Assembly: GCF_022539315.1 (NCBI RefSeq)
Contig: NC_066321.1
Coordinates: 6,948,824-7,012,823, forward strand
Origin: Serinus canaria
Taxonomy: Eukaryota; Chordata; Aves; Passeriformes; Fringillidae
DNA length: 64,000 nucleotides
Direction of reading: 5' to 3'
Part shown: in pieces, positions 14,287-26,578 of the stretch
Layout of the letters: each line of letters begins with the position of its first letter
Numbering within the stretch: position 1 is the first letter of the stretch
Notes under the pieces: generated by a model
What the model was told of the DNA's origin: nothing
The model's input: the letters and a program-made list of their open reading frames with translations, nothing else
Database searches by the model: none
Position numbers and translations under genes: made by a program

Positions 14287-17200
14287 TTAAATGTTTGAAA
14301 TACCAGTGAATCATTAAAGTTTGCTGCCTTGCAGTCATAATTTCATAATTTTTTGAAAAAAAAAAGTATCAATGAAATAATAAAGATTGCTACTGTGAGA
14401 GAGGATGCTTGTGTTAAAAATGCCTTGCTGCCTGTTCCCATGCTCCTGCTCAGAGGAGGGGAATTTCCCTGCTCAGGTGCCCATGCTGGGAGAGTAATTT
14501 GTCATGGAAACAATTCAGGGATAATCTGCCATGGACTCCTGAGAACCTTTCCTTTCTAATTTCTTTGCCGTAACTGTCTCACTTTTTAGCCAAAGACAAT
14601 GTTTTTGCTTTTATACAGAGGCTCTGCCCTCATGATGTTCCTGTCTTTGCCTCCTCCTTTCTGACCTGTTCTCCCATGATTTCTTCCATGAGATTTCTTT
14701 TGTATTTGGTGTCTTGTTTGGATGCTTCTGGAAAGCAACTAGATGGTTGTCTTTGAACTTCTTCAGATTAATGTACATGAAAATCCACTGGATATTGGTG
14801 AGGACCCCATGAGGATTGCTGATCCTTACTTTAGATTATAGTTATAATTTTCTTTTTCCTTGCTGTTAGTGTCACCCAAAGAAAATGCAGTTGAAGTAAG
14901 TTTTGCTTGTCCGGATTTGACAGAATCATGTCTTATAGAAGAGAAATTTAATGTAAATTGTATTTTCTCTAGGCTTATCTTTTATTACCAATAAGTTAGC
15001 AGTGAATAGGAGCTGCTCCTTGCTGGTGGCTCATCCTATCTTTCCTGCTTCTGCCTGACAGCATTAGTGCTTCCATTATTGTAACTCCAGTCCCTGTGAT
15101 TATTGTAAAAGCAGTTAAATAAAGCTCTTACTTCGCTCAGCTTTAAATTTGCAATGAATATCTTTTTGTTGGGGATGACTCCTTTATTGGCAGACCTGGC
15201 TAAGGCACTGAGGCTCTGGAGCCCAGTTCCACAGTGCTCTGACATTTAGGGAGCAGCAAGCACCAGCACTGTAGGGGGAAGGAGCCTCGCCCAGCGCCGC
15301 GCCCGCAGTCGGAGCTGAAAGAGGCGTGGGAGTTCACTGCAGCCATTCCACCCTCAGCTCTTCCCCTGTCACATCTCATCCATCCCATCTCATCCATCCC
15401 ATGGGGTCAAGCCTGGTCAGCACATGGATGGGAAACTCCCTGGAAAACCAGGAGCTGAGGGAGGCTGGGCACAAGCTGCATCTCTCTGCAGAAAGCAGCA
15501 CCCTGCCCCTGGGTCAGTTGTTAGCACTGTGCTATGTTTAATCTGTGTTTGATGGGTTTAGTTATGTTTTTTTCTGGTTCATTGGAAGAACAGTGCTGTG
15601 GCAATAAATAATGATATAGGAGGGGAAAAGTTAAGGAGAAGTAATTCTGATAGGTGCTAGACAAGGAGTGGTTCCAAGGAGGCTTTGCAAATTCGGGTTC
15701 TAAGTCTCTGTCAGTCTTCTGTTTGCTTTTTCTCCATGAGAATAAAGTATTTATTCACCTTCTGAATCTCACAGCAATAGTGTAGAGGGGAAACTTGGTT
15801 GGGATTTCTCTGCTCCGAAATAGCCTCCAGAAAGTATGGAAGGACTGGCTGGAATATGGCTTGGCCACTGTGCTTGGCCACAGTCACCAACAGTAAAACA
15901 AATGTTCATTGTGTTTTCAAAGCTTGACTTTGTCAGTGGTGATTTTATGGCTTTTCAAATAGTGAAAGTTATAAAATGACAAGGAAAGGTTGGGCTTCAC
16001 TTTGTGGTGCACAATGCTTCTAAATGAAATTGCTTCAGAGTGAAAAATTCCAAGACAGGATGAAACACGAAGAAAACACATTCCTGTTCTTGAATAAAAA
16101 AAGGTGGGTAGAGAAACAAATTAGTACCTCGGGAGATTCATACCTATTGAATTTTGTTGTGCAGATAAGTAATAATTTGTTTAGAAAATAGGAAAAGCTG
16201 GAAATCTTCGTCACTGTTGACACTTGCTGAAAGTGTGAGAGATGTCAAGGCATGCTGGAAGGTTGTGGGGCTGATCAGGACAGGAAGGGACAGTGTCAGG
16301 GTGGATGGAGCCCTTCTCCCAGGGAATCATGGGGCTTAAGGTTTGCTGAAGCATTAACTTAAGTTTCAGATGATGTTTCTAAAATATTTCTCATTCTTTT
16401 TGAATCTTGACTTTGTTCTTCTTTAAAGATAAAATTTCATTTAATCATTAAAACAGTACTTAATTACTATTTACCACTGAAAATGCATCCTGGTTCTGTA
16501 TAGCTTAGGTCTTGGCAAATGGATGCATTTGAGCACAATTTTACTTTATTCAAAAGCTAATTTAAGTAATATCTTTCTTTGTTAGATGGAGGTACAAAGC
16601 CCCATATCTGGCAATTTCTGAATCTGAGGTTTCCAAATAAAAATGAAGATCAAAGTTGGGGAAGCTGAAGTACACTGTTAGAGTTTTTGGGTTTATTGTA
16701 TCAATGCAGAGAAGCAATACAAAAAGAACAACTGGGAAAAATGGAGCCTTTCATGGATCCAGTGTGGCTTTTATTGTGGTGCTTGATCTGAGGAGAAGTG
16801 TTACCACATCAGGAAGAGCATCAGCATTTGTTCAGAATCAGGAGATAATTTTGATAATTAGGTAGGGGCTTGTGCCTGAATTGACTTCCCTGCCTCTGTC
16901 CTGGTGGATGGGGGGAAGCTGGAGCAGTGCAGCTCTCTGCTGGAGCCCTGAGCTGTCACTGTCACCTGGTACAGGGTTTCTGTCTGGCACTTGAATGAGT
17001 CAAACCTGGTGGGACAGGAGAGTGAAGGGGAAATTTTAGTCTGAGGAGAGTTCCAAATATGCAAAATTATTTAGCACATTTGTGTTTTTCTTGGACTAAA
17101 CGGGCTTTCCTCAAACTGTTGTTTTTTAGAACAGGCAACTGCAATATCCACCAGTGATACTGAGATTTGAAATGTATCTTTCTTCCATGCACACACTGAC

Positions 17201-17478
17201 TAGTTTTGTGCTTGGTTCCATCTGGAAAGGATATAATTGAATCCTTGTTTGGCTTCTTTAATTATTTCTTTGCAAAGTCCTTGGCTGGGAATTTTGCCAC
17301 TTACAATACAAATATTCAAACCTAAGAACATAAACCGTGCTTTCAAAGAGCATTTTTGTAAACCTTTTATCGTTTGGAGGTTTTTCAAAAGAGAACATGA
17401 GACCTCCTCAGTGAACATGTTTTAATTTTTTAAATCCCCAGAGAAGATTTTGTTTCCTTGCAGGTTGGCTGTAGTTGC

Positions 17479-17497
17479 TAATTAACTTTGTTAATTA
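17479..17497. promoter_or_regulatory. Homeodomain-type inverted repeat (TAATTAAC-TTT-GTTAATTA)
   Basis: Two perfect 8-bp arms with TAATTA cores flank a 3-bp spacer. The arrangement resembles paired homeodomain or POU/HNF1-like sites. HNF1 sites are GTTAATNATTAAC with the opposite arm order, so that assignment is not made. The surrounding sequence to about 17640 is AT-rich and enhancer-like. Confidence 0.35.
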
Positions 17498-19659
17498 AAC
17501 ATGCTATAGGGATGAAACATGCTTGATTAAAAATAAATAAAGCCATATAGCAACAAAGTGATGCTACTGTTTTTTCCTATTTGAAAGCTAAGATTAAAAA
17601 ATGAGATTAACTTTGAAGCTGCATGTCAAATATTCTTTGCATTTGAAACATCTGAAAGGCTAAAGCAGCTAAAATCTTATGGTTTTTGCAACTCAATCAT
17701 AGCAAAATGTTTATTCAGTCGTAACACCATGTTAAAAATGAGGGCTGAGAGTAGTCACTGAAGGTGCTGCTTAATCAGAACTGACTGAGATGGTGGATAA
17801 TAACCAGAGGGTTTATTTGGTCATCCTTAGACATGAAGGTCCTTGTTTTTTCCTGTCATCTATCTCATATGGAAACTTCCAACACTGCAAATTAGTTTGA
17901 AATGCTGTTGGCTTGTACAGGGAGTCTGAGCACGTTCCTTGCCCTGCACACCGGCGTGTTTGTGTGGAGGTGGTGGGAAATGGCTCACAGCAGGCAATGG
18001 TCCAAGCACCTCCTTGACAAAGCTCAGGAACAGCCTCAGGGATGCTTGTGGTCCACAGGCACGCCGAGCTTCTGCCACTCATCCTGCCCAGAGGAGGGAA
18101 ACCATCTGATGGTCTGGCTGTGAGTCCACAGCTCCTTCACCTGGGGAGCGCAGGTGGGAGGGAGGAAGCAGGAGCACAAAGTTTGCTTGCCTAAAAGCTG
18201 ATTATTTGGAGACACTGTAGGAAAAGTTGGCTCTTCTGTACCCACTATGGCACCCTTTTTTCCCCTCCTTTACATAACTGTCAGGTTTCTTTTTCATTTT
18301 CTGCTATTGAAAAGTAGTTCTGTTCCTAACAGCAGCAATGCTATAAACAAAGTTAGAGAATGCTTTGCTATCCTTCACTGGGAAAATTGCTAAGAAAACC
18401 CTCTGGGAATGTCAGCCAGGATCTTCACCAGACAGGGAATACCTGGCACTGATGGAGGAGCCTCCTTTGTGAATGGACCTTGAGTGAAATTTATTCTCAT
18501 AGAATTCCAGAAATGTGTAACTGATTCCATGTTGGTGTTAACATGGAGGGAGGGAAGTAGGAGTATTCCTGATGTAGGAGACATAGCTAAATAAATCTCT
18601 CCAGACCACTGGCAGGAAGTGTATGGAGGAGTGGTTTCTGGGGGGGTTTGTTTATTTTCCCCCCACCCCCTACATATTTTCTCATAAAATATCTTTAGGC
18701 ATTTGTTTTGCAATTAAAAGGTCAAAACCTCCTCAAAGGGAATACTTGCTTTTTCCACTAGAACATATTAGGGCACTGAAGCAGTGCAAAAATGCAAGGG
18801 GCTATTTCCAGCAGATGAACTAAACCCTAAAAATAGGATTAACCAGTTTTATAATTTGCCTGTGATAGTATCTGAACAAGGAGTGGGGAGTGGTATGTGT
18901 CTTTTAGAAGATGAGTTTAGGACACCTGTGTTAAGGCTCTCGATGCTGGACTAATGGCACTTCTCAATTTTCCATAATTTTTCACATGTGCCAAATAAAG
19001 TCTTGCTATCATGCTGGAGAACACAAACACAATTTCTACAGGGCTGTGGCTGTGTCATCTTCAACTTTTGCTGATATTTGGTGGTTTCAGCATCACCCCT
19101 GTTTACAGATCAGGATTTTGGCAATCCCTGGTGCTAATTTGATGCCCACAGTTGTTGGCTGGGTGGGAAATGCTGAGGGGTGCAGTGAGCACATGGGGTG
19201 CTCAGTGATCAGTACAGAGACTCAGTTTAAACACCACATCTTCTGCTGGAATGGAGAGGAGGCCTGGTGCAGTGACCCAGGCGTGCTCTGAGCTGTGGCT
19301 GAGTGACAGGAGCGCTGTCATTCCTCAGGAATTAGGCAGGCACGTGCAGATTGTCCTCATCAGGAATGGCTCCTGAGAAATGGTTTAAAGGCTGCTTTTT
19401 TTTCTTGCAAGTTTGGAATGAAATACCATAGAGCAGTTAGTTTTTCATGCTGGATGAGAGTGACACAGTCCATGACAGAGCATTTTCCAAGCCAGGTTCC
19501 TACTTCTGCCCTGGCTTGGCACCTTTGCAGGTTTTTGGGGGATGGAATTTCCCCAGGCCATTCAATGGGAAATTATCTTCCTTTTCTATGTATGCTAATC
19601 ACTACTTTTCATTTCTTTCCTACAACTTTTCAGGGTACTTGAAAATGTGTTGTGGTTGC

Positions 19660-20035
19660 CAAATCCTTAATTAAACAAATTAACTATTAGTTGAGTCGAG
19701 CCAAATATTTGTATAGGGATCTTCTATGAAAAAAGGCTAATTAAAAAAAAATCTAATAATTCAGTAGTTGCAAAATGCATCACAGTGTGTTTATATATAG
19801 AATAGATGGTTTTAATTTCAATTTTATGCATATATTTATTGATGATGCAACAGACTTCTGGCATGTGTTAATATGATGCAGAATAAAGCTGATGTGCAGG
19901 GCTAGAGGAAAATAAATAACACAATCTGATTTGCACAGTCTGTTTCCATATCACCGGCATGATGAGCTGCTTTGTTGTTTGAATGAAGCAAATGATGTTT
20001 GGATTCAGCTGATTTATTGACAGCTCTGTCAGACT
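19660..20035. promoter_or_regulatory. Candidate conserved noncoding element next to exon A
   Basis: The stretch is dense in developmental factor-type words: several TTAATTA and CTAATTAAA cores, AAATGCATCAC, TATGCATAT (POU-like), GATGATGCAAC, and a MEIS/TGIF palindrome TGACAG-CT-CTGTCA at 20018-20031. It ends about 165 bp before exon A. The call rests on texture only. Confidence 0.3.
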
Positions 20036-20199
20036 GCCACAAAATGAAATAACAACACAACCACTGAGTGCTGCAGGGGAGCCCAGGGAGGAGAGCGGGG
20101 CCTGCCGGGGGTTACCCCAGCGATGTGCAGGAATGCACAGGCAGGAATGGGGGAGCCAGGGGACAATGAACTGCTGCTCACAGGCTTTTCTTTCCTCAG

Positions 20200-20263
20200 G
20201 GAGAAGCTGTGTGTGGCTCGGCTGCAGCGGGAAGTTGCCCAGAGTAAGAGCGAAGGAGCCATG
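20200..20263 (+). CDS. NCKAP5: NCKAP5 internal coding exon A (64 nt, N-terminal coiled coil)
   Basis: This exon encodes the last base of a split arginine codon plus 21 codons reading EKLCVARLQREVAQSKSEGAM. The acceptor is a pyrimidine-rich tract ending in TTTCCTCAG at 20191-20199. The donor is ATG|GTAAGC, a strong site. The peptide matches the N-terminal coiled-coil region of NCKAP5 as I remember it: the REKL-VARLQREVAQ motif followed by SEGAM. It ends in phase 0, which is exactly the phase needed by exon B at 44063. NCKAP5 is an Nck SH3-binding, microtubule-associated protein; this segment probably contributes to coiled-coil association. The paralogue NCKAP5L appears to lack this coiled coil, so NCKAP5 is preferred. 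The identification is from memory of the family, not from a search. Confidence 0.87.
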
Positions 20264-22140
20264 GTAAGCTGTGCCTACCCTGCTTTGCAGTCCTTGTCTT
20301 ACATTCAGGCTGGCTGAAGGTGGTCACCAGAGCATCCATGTCTTGGACACAACAAAGAGATCCCAGTTCATGTGTTCATAAATGTGAGGAAACTCAAGGC
20401 TTGGCTTCCTTGGAAAAGCCATGGGAGAGAGCAGCTGCTTCCATTCCTCACTGGAATTAGAAGCAAGGCAAGCACAGAAAGGCAATTTCAGATCAAAAAG
20501 CAGTAGATTTACTTGCCTGTTAAATCTAAGCACAAAAAAAAATGAAAGAACACAAGCATGGAAGCTTAAAAAAACCTCTCAATCTGATAATTTTGTAAAT
20601 CATGTAATGCTCCTTGTGTCTTCATTTTTCATATACCAATTCATGAGATTAGCCTTGTGAGCAAAAGATGAAATGGCAGATTTTTAGTTGACCACAAATC
20701 TCAATTTATAGAGTGCCTTATCTCTTCAAAACAATTTTCTTTAGGAGCCAACATGTGCTGAGTGTGCTTAATGACTTAATATCTGAGGAACTGTTTCCAT
20801 CTGTTAAGGAGTTTGTTTGTCCCTGTCTTCAGATAAAATGTCTTAAGCTTCCTTGGGATAAAGCAGACTTGTTCAAAAACCTTAAAACCCAAACTATCCC
20901 CTTGAACATATGTGGACGTGCCATTGATCTGAGTTGCACAGTTGGCTGTGAAAGACTTTGTGGTCCCAAATTTGTTTAACTTAGTGGGGAGCAGCTGTAG
21001 CAGGTCTCTGGGGAGAGGATGCTCTGTGAACTGTGTGATGCAGGGTCCTTAAAATCCCACCTGCCTCCAGTGAGAGCTATTTATAAACCCTTAGTGGATA
21101 ACAGGGTGAGGTGAGGTTTGGAGGGACCTAAGTGACAGGTGAGAGAAACCAGCTCTGGGTTTATTGCTCTCACCTCAGCCCTAGATGTGCCCAGCCCAGC
21201 TGTGGGAGCCACTGCCCTCTCCCACCCCAACACCACCCCGATGCTCCTGCCCTTGGGGTCTGCAGTGTGGCTGGGCTGGCCACAAGGAGACTTTGAGATG
21301 AGGTTTAAGCAGTTGGGAAGCCTGGCCTGTGGATAATTTATGAGAATGGGCACAGAAGTCCTGGAGGAGCTGAGGAACAAACTTTTATCAGGTAAAGTTG
21401 CAATCCAGGAGTCCGTGACTAAGATAAAACTCCTGCTGTCTTTGGGAGGAATTTTGCCTCAGGAAGAATGGCAAAGATCAGGCATTGGATCTGCAATTGC
21501 ATTTTAGTTTTCAGTGTAAATAAATGTCAAAATCTGGGAAGAGCTGTTTACTCTATTTGAAATATTTCCTTTTTTTTTTTTAAACTAGCATTCCCTTGGA
21601 GGCATAGCAGTAATATAATATATTGAGTGTAAAATATCCTTAGTGGGATAATCCCAGACTGTATGAAATGAGCAATACTGATTAACCTTCTAGAGCTGCT
21701 AAGGCTTTTGGTATGTGCACCCACGTTGGGGTCTCCTCTCTTGCCTGGCAGACACTTCTTGTGCTTTTCACCGTGGGTTTGTGGATCCCTTCTCTCTGCT
21801 AACCAGGGTGTAATTTTGTATAATTTGTTGAGAGGCCAAGTGTTGTAACCCATTAGGAGGTGACAGGTAGCTCTCCGGGGATGCAGTGTCCCCCCAAGGT
21901 AAATACTGGGTCGTTTTTCCCTCTTCCCTGAGGGTAATATGCACAATTATCCTGAACTAAAACCGAGAGCCAGCGCGCCTGTAGAGACGATTGCTTTGAA
22001 GCGGTTGATGTATGGAAAGTTCTTTGTGTCTCAGAGCTGGTGATTTTAATATGAAACACAGCAGTCATTAATTAACATTAATGAACTTGCGGGGCTGCGA
22101 GCAGTGTGAGAGCAGCGAGGGTCCAAGGGCTGGAGCATTT

Positions 22141-22500
22141 GAACCCAGGGGAGGCCCGGGATTAAGAAAGTTGCGGAGCCGCGTTCCCAGGGCGAGGAGC
22201 CGGCTGCGCATCCTGGCTTTGGAGCAGATCCTTTCCAAGCGCTCGTAGCCAAATTTCGCCGAGGGATTCCCAGCGAGCAAGCCCTTGGCAAGCGGCGGGG
22301 CTGCCTCCCGAGCGGCGCTGGCTGCCGGCAGCCTGGCCGCAGGGTGCCCGGCCCGTGTGCTCTGCTCTGTGCCGGGCATCGCCGGGGCCAGCGGGCTGGC
22401 AGGGCCACCAGCCGCACACGGGCGCCCGGGGGCTGGCGGTGCTGTCACCGGCTGCCACTCGGGATCAAAACGATGGCGTCCCCGCAGCCTCCCTGACGGG
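22141..22500. promoter_or_regulatory. Intragenic CpG island 1
   Basis: About 36 CpG dinucleotides occur in 360 bp of very GC-rich sequence, in sharp contrast to the AT-rich, CpG-poor intron around it. The island starts about 1.9 kb after the donor of exon A. Such islands are usually promoters or unmethylated regulatory elements. An alternative NCKAP5 start or an antisense noncoding RNA start is possible, but I cannot identify a first exon. Overlapping minus-strand open frames here are products of GC-rich composition. Confidence 0.6.
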
Positions 22501-23167
22501 GACAGGCTGTGGCTTTATTTAATCACTAATTAGCTAATCGCCTTTACTCGCTCCCATTTTCTTTTTGTTTGTGGTGCTGGTTAGATTGGGGTGGTTTTCA
22601 TGGAACCAGCTCCTTCGTTTGAGGAGGGCGCAGGTGACAGCACGTGGCACCTTTAGTGGCACCTGCAGTGCCTCACTCAGTCTCGTGGAGAGCATTTCTT
22701 GCAGGGAGCACAGGGAGCTGCCCTGCATCCTGGCAGGGATGTGTGCAGGGCATCACACAAGCCTTTGGCAGGCTGGCACCTCATGCAATACCCACTAGCA
22801 TTTTCTGCTTCTTTAAAAAGATCCAATTCTTTGGGTATTGCTGGCACAGATAGGTCAGGAGGGTGAGAGGTGACCACTTTATGTAAAACACACAAGGGTG
22901 TGTGTTTGTAAGGGAGTTTGTAAGGCTCACTGTAGGACTGAGCAGAGTCAGGGAGCAGGGAACGTGTGCCATGTCCCTGTGGGTGTGGAAGGACATGGTG
23001 CAGTGGGTTTTCCTTCCCACTCGGGTTCCCCCAACACCCAGGAACCACAGCAAGGTGGACATGGATGTAAAACCAGTGACTAATAAACACAAAGCATGTG
23101 CTGTAGAAGCTGCTACAGCGGGGTGGCTTTGCTCACGAAATGGGTCTGTGCATCTGTGAACATGTGG

Positions 23168-23452
23168 GATGGTGCAGTGGGTGTGTGATGGTGGAATGGG
23201 TGTGTGATGGTGCAATGGGTGTGTGATGGTGGAAGGGGTGTGTGATGGTGGAGTGGGTGTGTGATGGTGGAATGGGTGTGTGATGGTGGAGTGGGTGTGT
23301 GATGGTGCAATGGGTGTGGGATGGTGGAGTGGGTGTGTGATGGTGGAATGGGTGTGTGATGGTGGAATGGGTGTGGGATGGTGGAGTGGGTGTGTGATGG
23401 TGCAATGGGTGTGTGATGGTGCAATGGGTCTGTGATGGTGGAAGGGATGTGC
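23168..23452. repeat. 19-bp minisatellite, 15 tandem copies
   Basis: Fifteen units of 19 bp follow one another without gaps, consensus GATGGTGGAATGGGTGTGT. Variant positions recur among units: GG/GC at bases 8-9 region, A/G at the following position, and T/G at the last base. The variants are interspersed rather than blocked, which suggests repeated unequal exchange or gene conversion. Because the unit is free of stops on the complementary strand, all three minus frames stay open across it and give histidine/proline/threonine-rich chance frames. It lies in the intron, between two CpG islands. Confidence 0.95.
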
Positions 23453-26400
23453 ACAAGGAGGGGTTTTCCTGAGGCTGAAGATCGGTCAGTGTGTGCTGTG
23501 TGGTACCAGCGTGCGGCACCCACAGTGCTCCCCAAGTAATTGGGTTTTTGATATGTCCCAGAGTTACAGTTTTCCTGATTGATTTGTTACTGAAAGGTTC
23601 TACAAAAGGTGAAATGAAGACGCTTCATTTCAAGACAAACATCACCAAAACCATACAAGTAATCTTGTAATTTGTTTTTTCCATATGTTTGTATGGAAAA
23701 TCTGATACCTTGTATATTGGATGATGTGGATTTATGACTTACTGTAATTGTGAACTGAATCATTCAGACTGAATACCTGACAGTTGCTCAAGTTTCTTTA
23801 TTTTATGAACCACCATCAGTAAATCTTGACTGTTCAATATCAAAATGTGGAATTACTGCAAATCCATCCCTTGAAAGTTCCAGCAGCACTGACCCAGGAT
23901 TGTTTGGCTCTTCCTGTCACTCACGGTCTTTTATTTCATAGTGTGCATGTTCATAATTTTCTTAGTCATGTCTCTTCTGACTCATCAAGGATGACTCTTT
24001 GTAAAGGAAATTGAGATGATCAGTTCATCTGTGTACACTTCTCGCTGCATTTGATGGGACTGTGCAGGTGTCTGTAGTGACAGAGATCCCATTTTTAAAA
24101 TAAGCAGCTTTCAAAGCAAATCACAAGTTTATTTCAAAACATTCTGAAGACTGAAAACCATGTTAGTCATCAAAGTATTTTTTATATCTTTAAGTGCATG
24201 AATTTGCACCTTTAGATACAAAACATGACCAGGTAAAGTGTTCATTATGAAATTTTTTTAACAGTGAGCAGTGCCAGGTTAGGAAAAATATGAGAAAAAC
24301 ATTGCCACACTTTACCAGTAGAGTTCTTGTGGCAAAGTGTTGTTTTAGCAGAAACTTGTTTAAAAGCCTAAAATGATCCTAAAGGATATACAATTGCATT
24401 TTGATAACTTGAATAAGTTTAATAATTACCCAGAAAAAAGTTACATTTTTTATTTGATACCTTTATTTGTATCTGTGCTATACAGTTTTGTTGGTTGTTT
24501 TTCCATCCAAGTCCTTCAGTTCAACTCTGTTTTCCATTAGTTCAGTGGCCTGTAACCTACATAAAAGAAATTGTACCACTCTGGCAATTTTAGCTGTGAA
24601 GGTTAAAGTGGGAAGCTTCTGCCTTTTATATCTCCATGGGTTTCACTTAGGGTGGGCCCTAGGCTCTGATTTACCATGTGTCCTGCTGCGCCTTTAAGTG
24701 ATGCAAAGTGATTATCATGGGCTCTTCCTGGTGCCCATCTATCCCACACCTGCACCCTTTTGTTGAAAACACACCATGTTAAGTGAATGTGAGCTCCCCA
24801 CTGAATAGGTTTCCACCCTCCAGTAATCCTTCTGCATTAGATTGATTTATGAATGTATCAGATTCTTTGTTAGCATGTAAACCACTAATTAATTTAAAGC
24901 TCTCTGTGGAAAAATTAAAGCCCTGGTTAAGGCTTTCAACAGGCTCAGATGGTGCTAATAATGGAAAAACAAGTTATATTAATGAGTTTTGATGTGATCA
25001 GCACAATTCTTGCTTTACAAACAGTTTTTGCAGTAAAACAGTGGAGACTGCAAGTTTTTAAATAAAGAGTGGAAGAAATTAAAAAGGCTTAAAAAAACTC
25101 TCAGACTCAGTAGCATGTCCCATTATTATAAGGAACTGAGTCACTTCTTGTTACAACTTTCTTAAATGTAGTGGATTTAGATATATGTAACAGTCTCCTC
25201 AAAAACCACGGGAAGTGCAAACCACTCCTGTTGCCAGATTGAAACCTAAATTGTGATCAGCTTTGAGAGCTGCCTCTTCTCATCAAGCACTGCCAAACTG
25301 GAGCATCCATGGAGATGGATGTGTTGAGGTGCAGAAAAGGTCTTGACTGAAATTGCCTTAAAGTCAGTTGAAAGTTTGACTGTTCTCAGCTTTCCCAAAT
25401 TACCTGGGAGTTTGTGTGTATTTTCAGTTGTTTGCTCTTTACTCAGGTTCGGGCTTTTAGCATGGGTGCTAGTTTTTGGTGGGAAGAAAGAGACCATACC
25501 CCAGCTTGATGGTGCTTTGTTGAGCTGAGTGAAATGAAGATAGAAAGCAAAATCTACTTCTTTATTTTTTTTTATTATTCCTTGTAGGAAGCTGAAAATG
25601 CACAGTTGGAGAGGCAGCCCATGATTGTAGGAAATTGTGCCACTCCTGGGAGCTGCATTTACCTCTCCTGGTGCTCAGCTCCTCCAGGGCACTGAGACTC
25701 GGGGCACCACCCCGGTGCTGTGCTCAGCTCCACAGCTGCAGGATCAGCATGCTCAGAGCCCCAGCTCACAACATCTGCACTTTGTACCAGGTTTTTAGGG
25801 ACGAGGGGAATGCTCAGGCTGCTCTGGAGCCAGGGTGTTGCAGATGGCAGCAGAATGTCCTGCCACGAGCACAGAGGCAGTTGCTGTCACCAGCATGATG
25901 AGTCCTGCCATCCCCTCCGGCCGTGGGGGAGGCTGCTGTTGCAGAAGCACCCGGGTCATTTAAAAATAGAGGATATTTAGTAATAAATGAAGTGTTAAAG
26001 ATGAGGTACAAAAGGCTAAATGTTCTTTCCCACCTTCTGGGTCCTTATGTTCTAGGAAAGCATCTATCTGTGCTTTAATTAGAAAGTAGCAGAGAGAGAG
26101 AGAGGCAAAGTAGCTGTTTTGAAATGTCTCATTGAATATACAATATCCTAAGCCAGAAAGAAGCAATCTGACCCTTGTGCTGCCCTCTCTGTGAAGCTGT
26201 GTATTTATGCACAGATAGCCCTGCTGTCTGGCTCCTTTTTCTCAGAAACTTCATCATACAGCCCTCATGGAAACTCAGTGACATTAGTAGCAGCTTTAGC
26301 ATCAATTATGATTATCGAAATTCTTTACAAGCCTGGTTTAATGCTCCTGGACCTCATTAGTTTTTCATACTTCATTAGGCCAAATGCCCTCATTCACAAC

Positions 26401-26578
26401 TTTGCAGGTTTATCTTCAGTGGTTTTAAAATAAAACCTTATGTCCTGGGTAGCTTTTTGTTATTTGCTTCAAATTTGCAAATACATGGATATTTTGAAAT
26501 TCTGTATTTTAAAGCTATTATGAATGTAGGTATTCTCTATGATTGAAGCTGCTGACACTTTCAGCAGTGATTTTCCAA

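Larger units (their letters stand above)
1..20199 (+). other. NCKAP5: Intronic or 5' sequence upstream of NCKAP5 exon A
   Basis: I see no supportable exon here. Exon A at 20200 starts inside a codon and has a normal acceptor, so it is an internal exon and at least its immediate upstream sequence is intron. The exon that should precede it, encoding the residues before the split arginine codon, was looked for by eye and not found. The open frames in this stretch are short, overlapping on both strands and without recognisable domains. The content is mostly unique AT-rich DNA. Exceptions are a small CpG-rich spot near 15280-15330, a degenerate GATA-type microsatellite near 14245-14286, and homeodomain-site-like patches near 17479 and 19660-20035. 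Confidence 0.6.

Noticed and set aside
18986..19291. Plus-strand frame of 101 codons upstream of exon A
   Set aside because: Does not resemble the N-terminal residues of NCKAP5 or any domain I know, and no donor or acceptor fits.
22046..22458. Three overlapping Ala/Arg/Pro-rich minus-strand frames
   Set aside because: GC-rich CpG island composition suppresses stop codons; no consistent coding frame.
23113..23535. His/Pro/Thr-rich minus-strand repeat protein frames
   Set aside because: They are an automatic result of a stop-free 19-bp minisatellite unit, open in all three frames.
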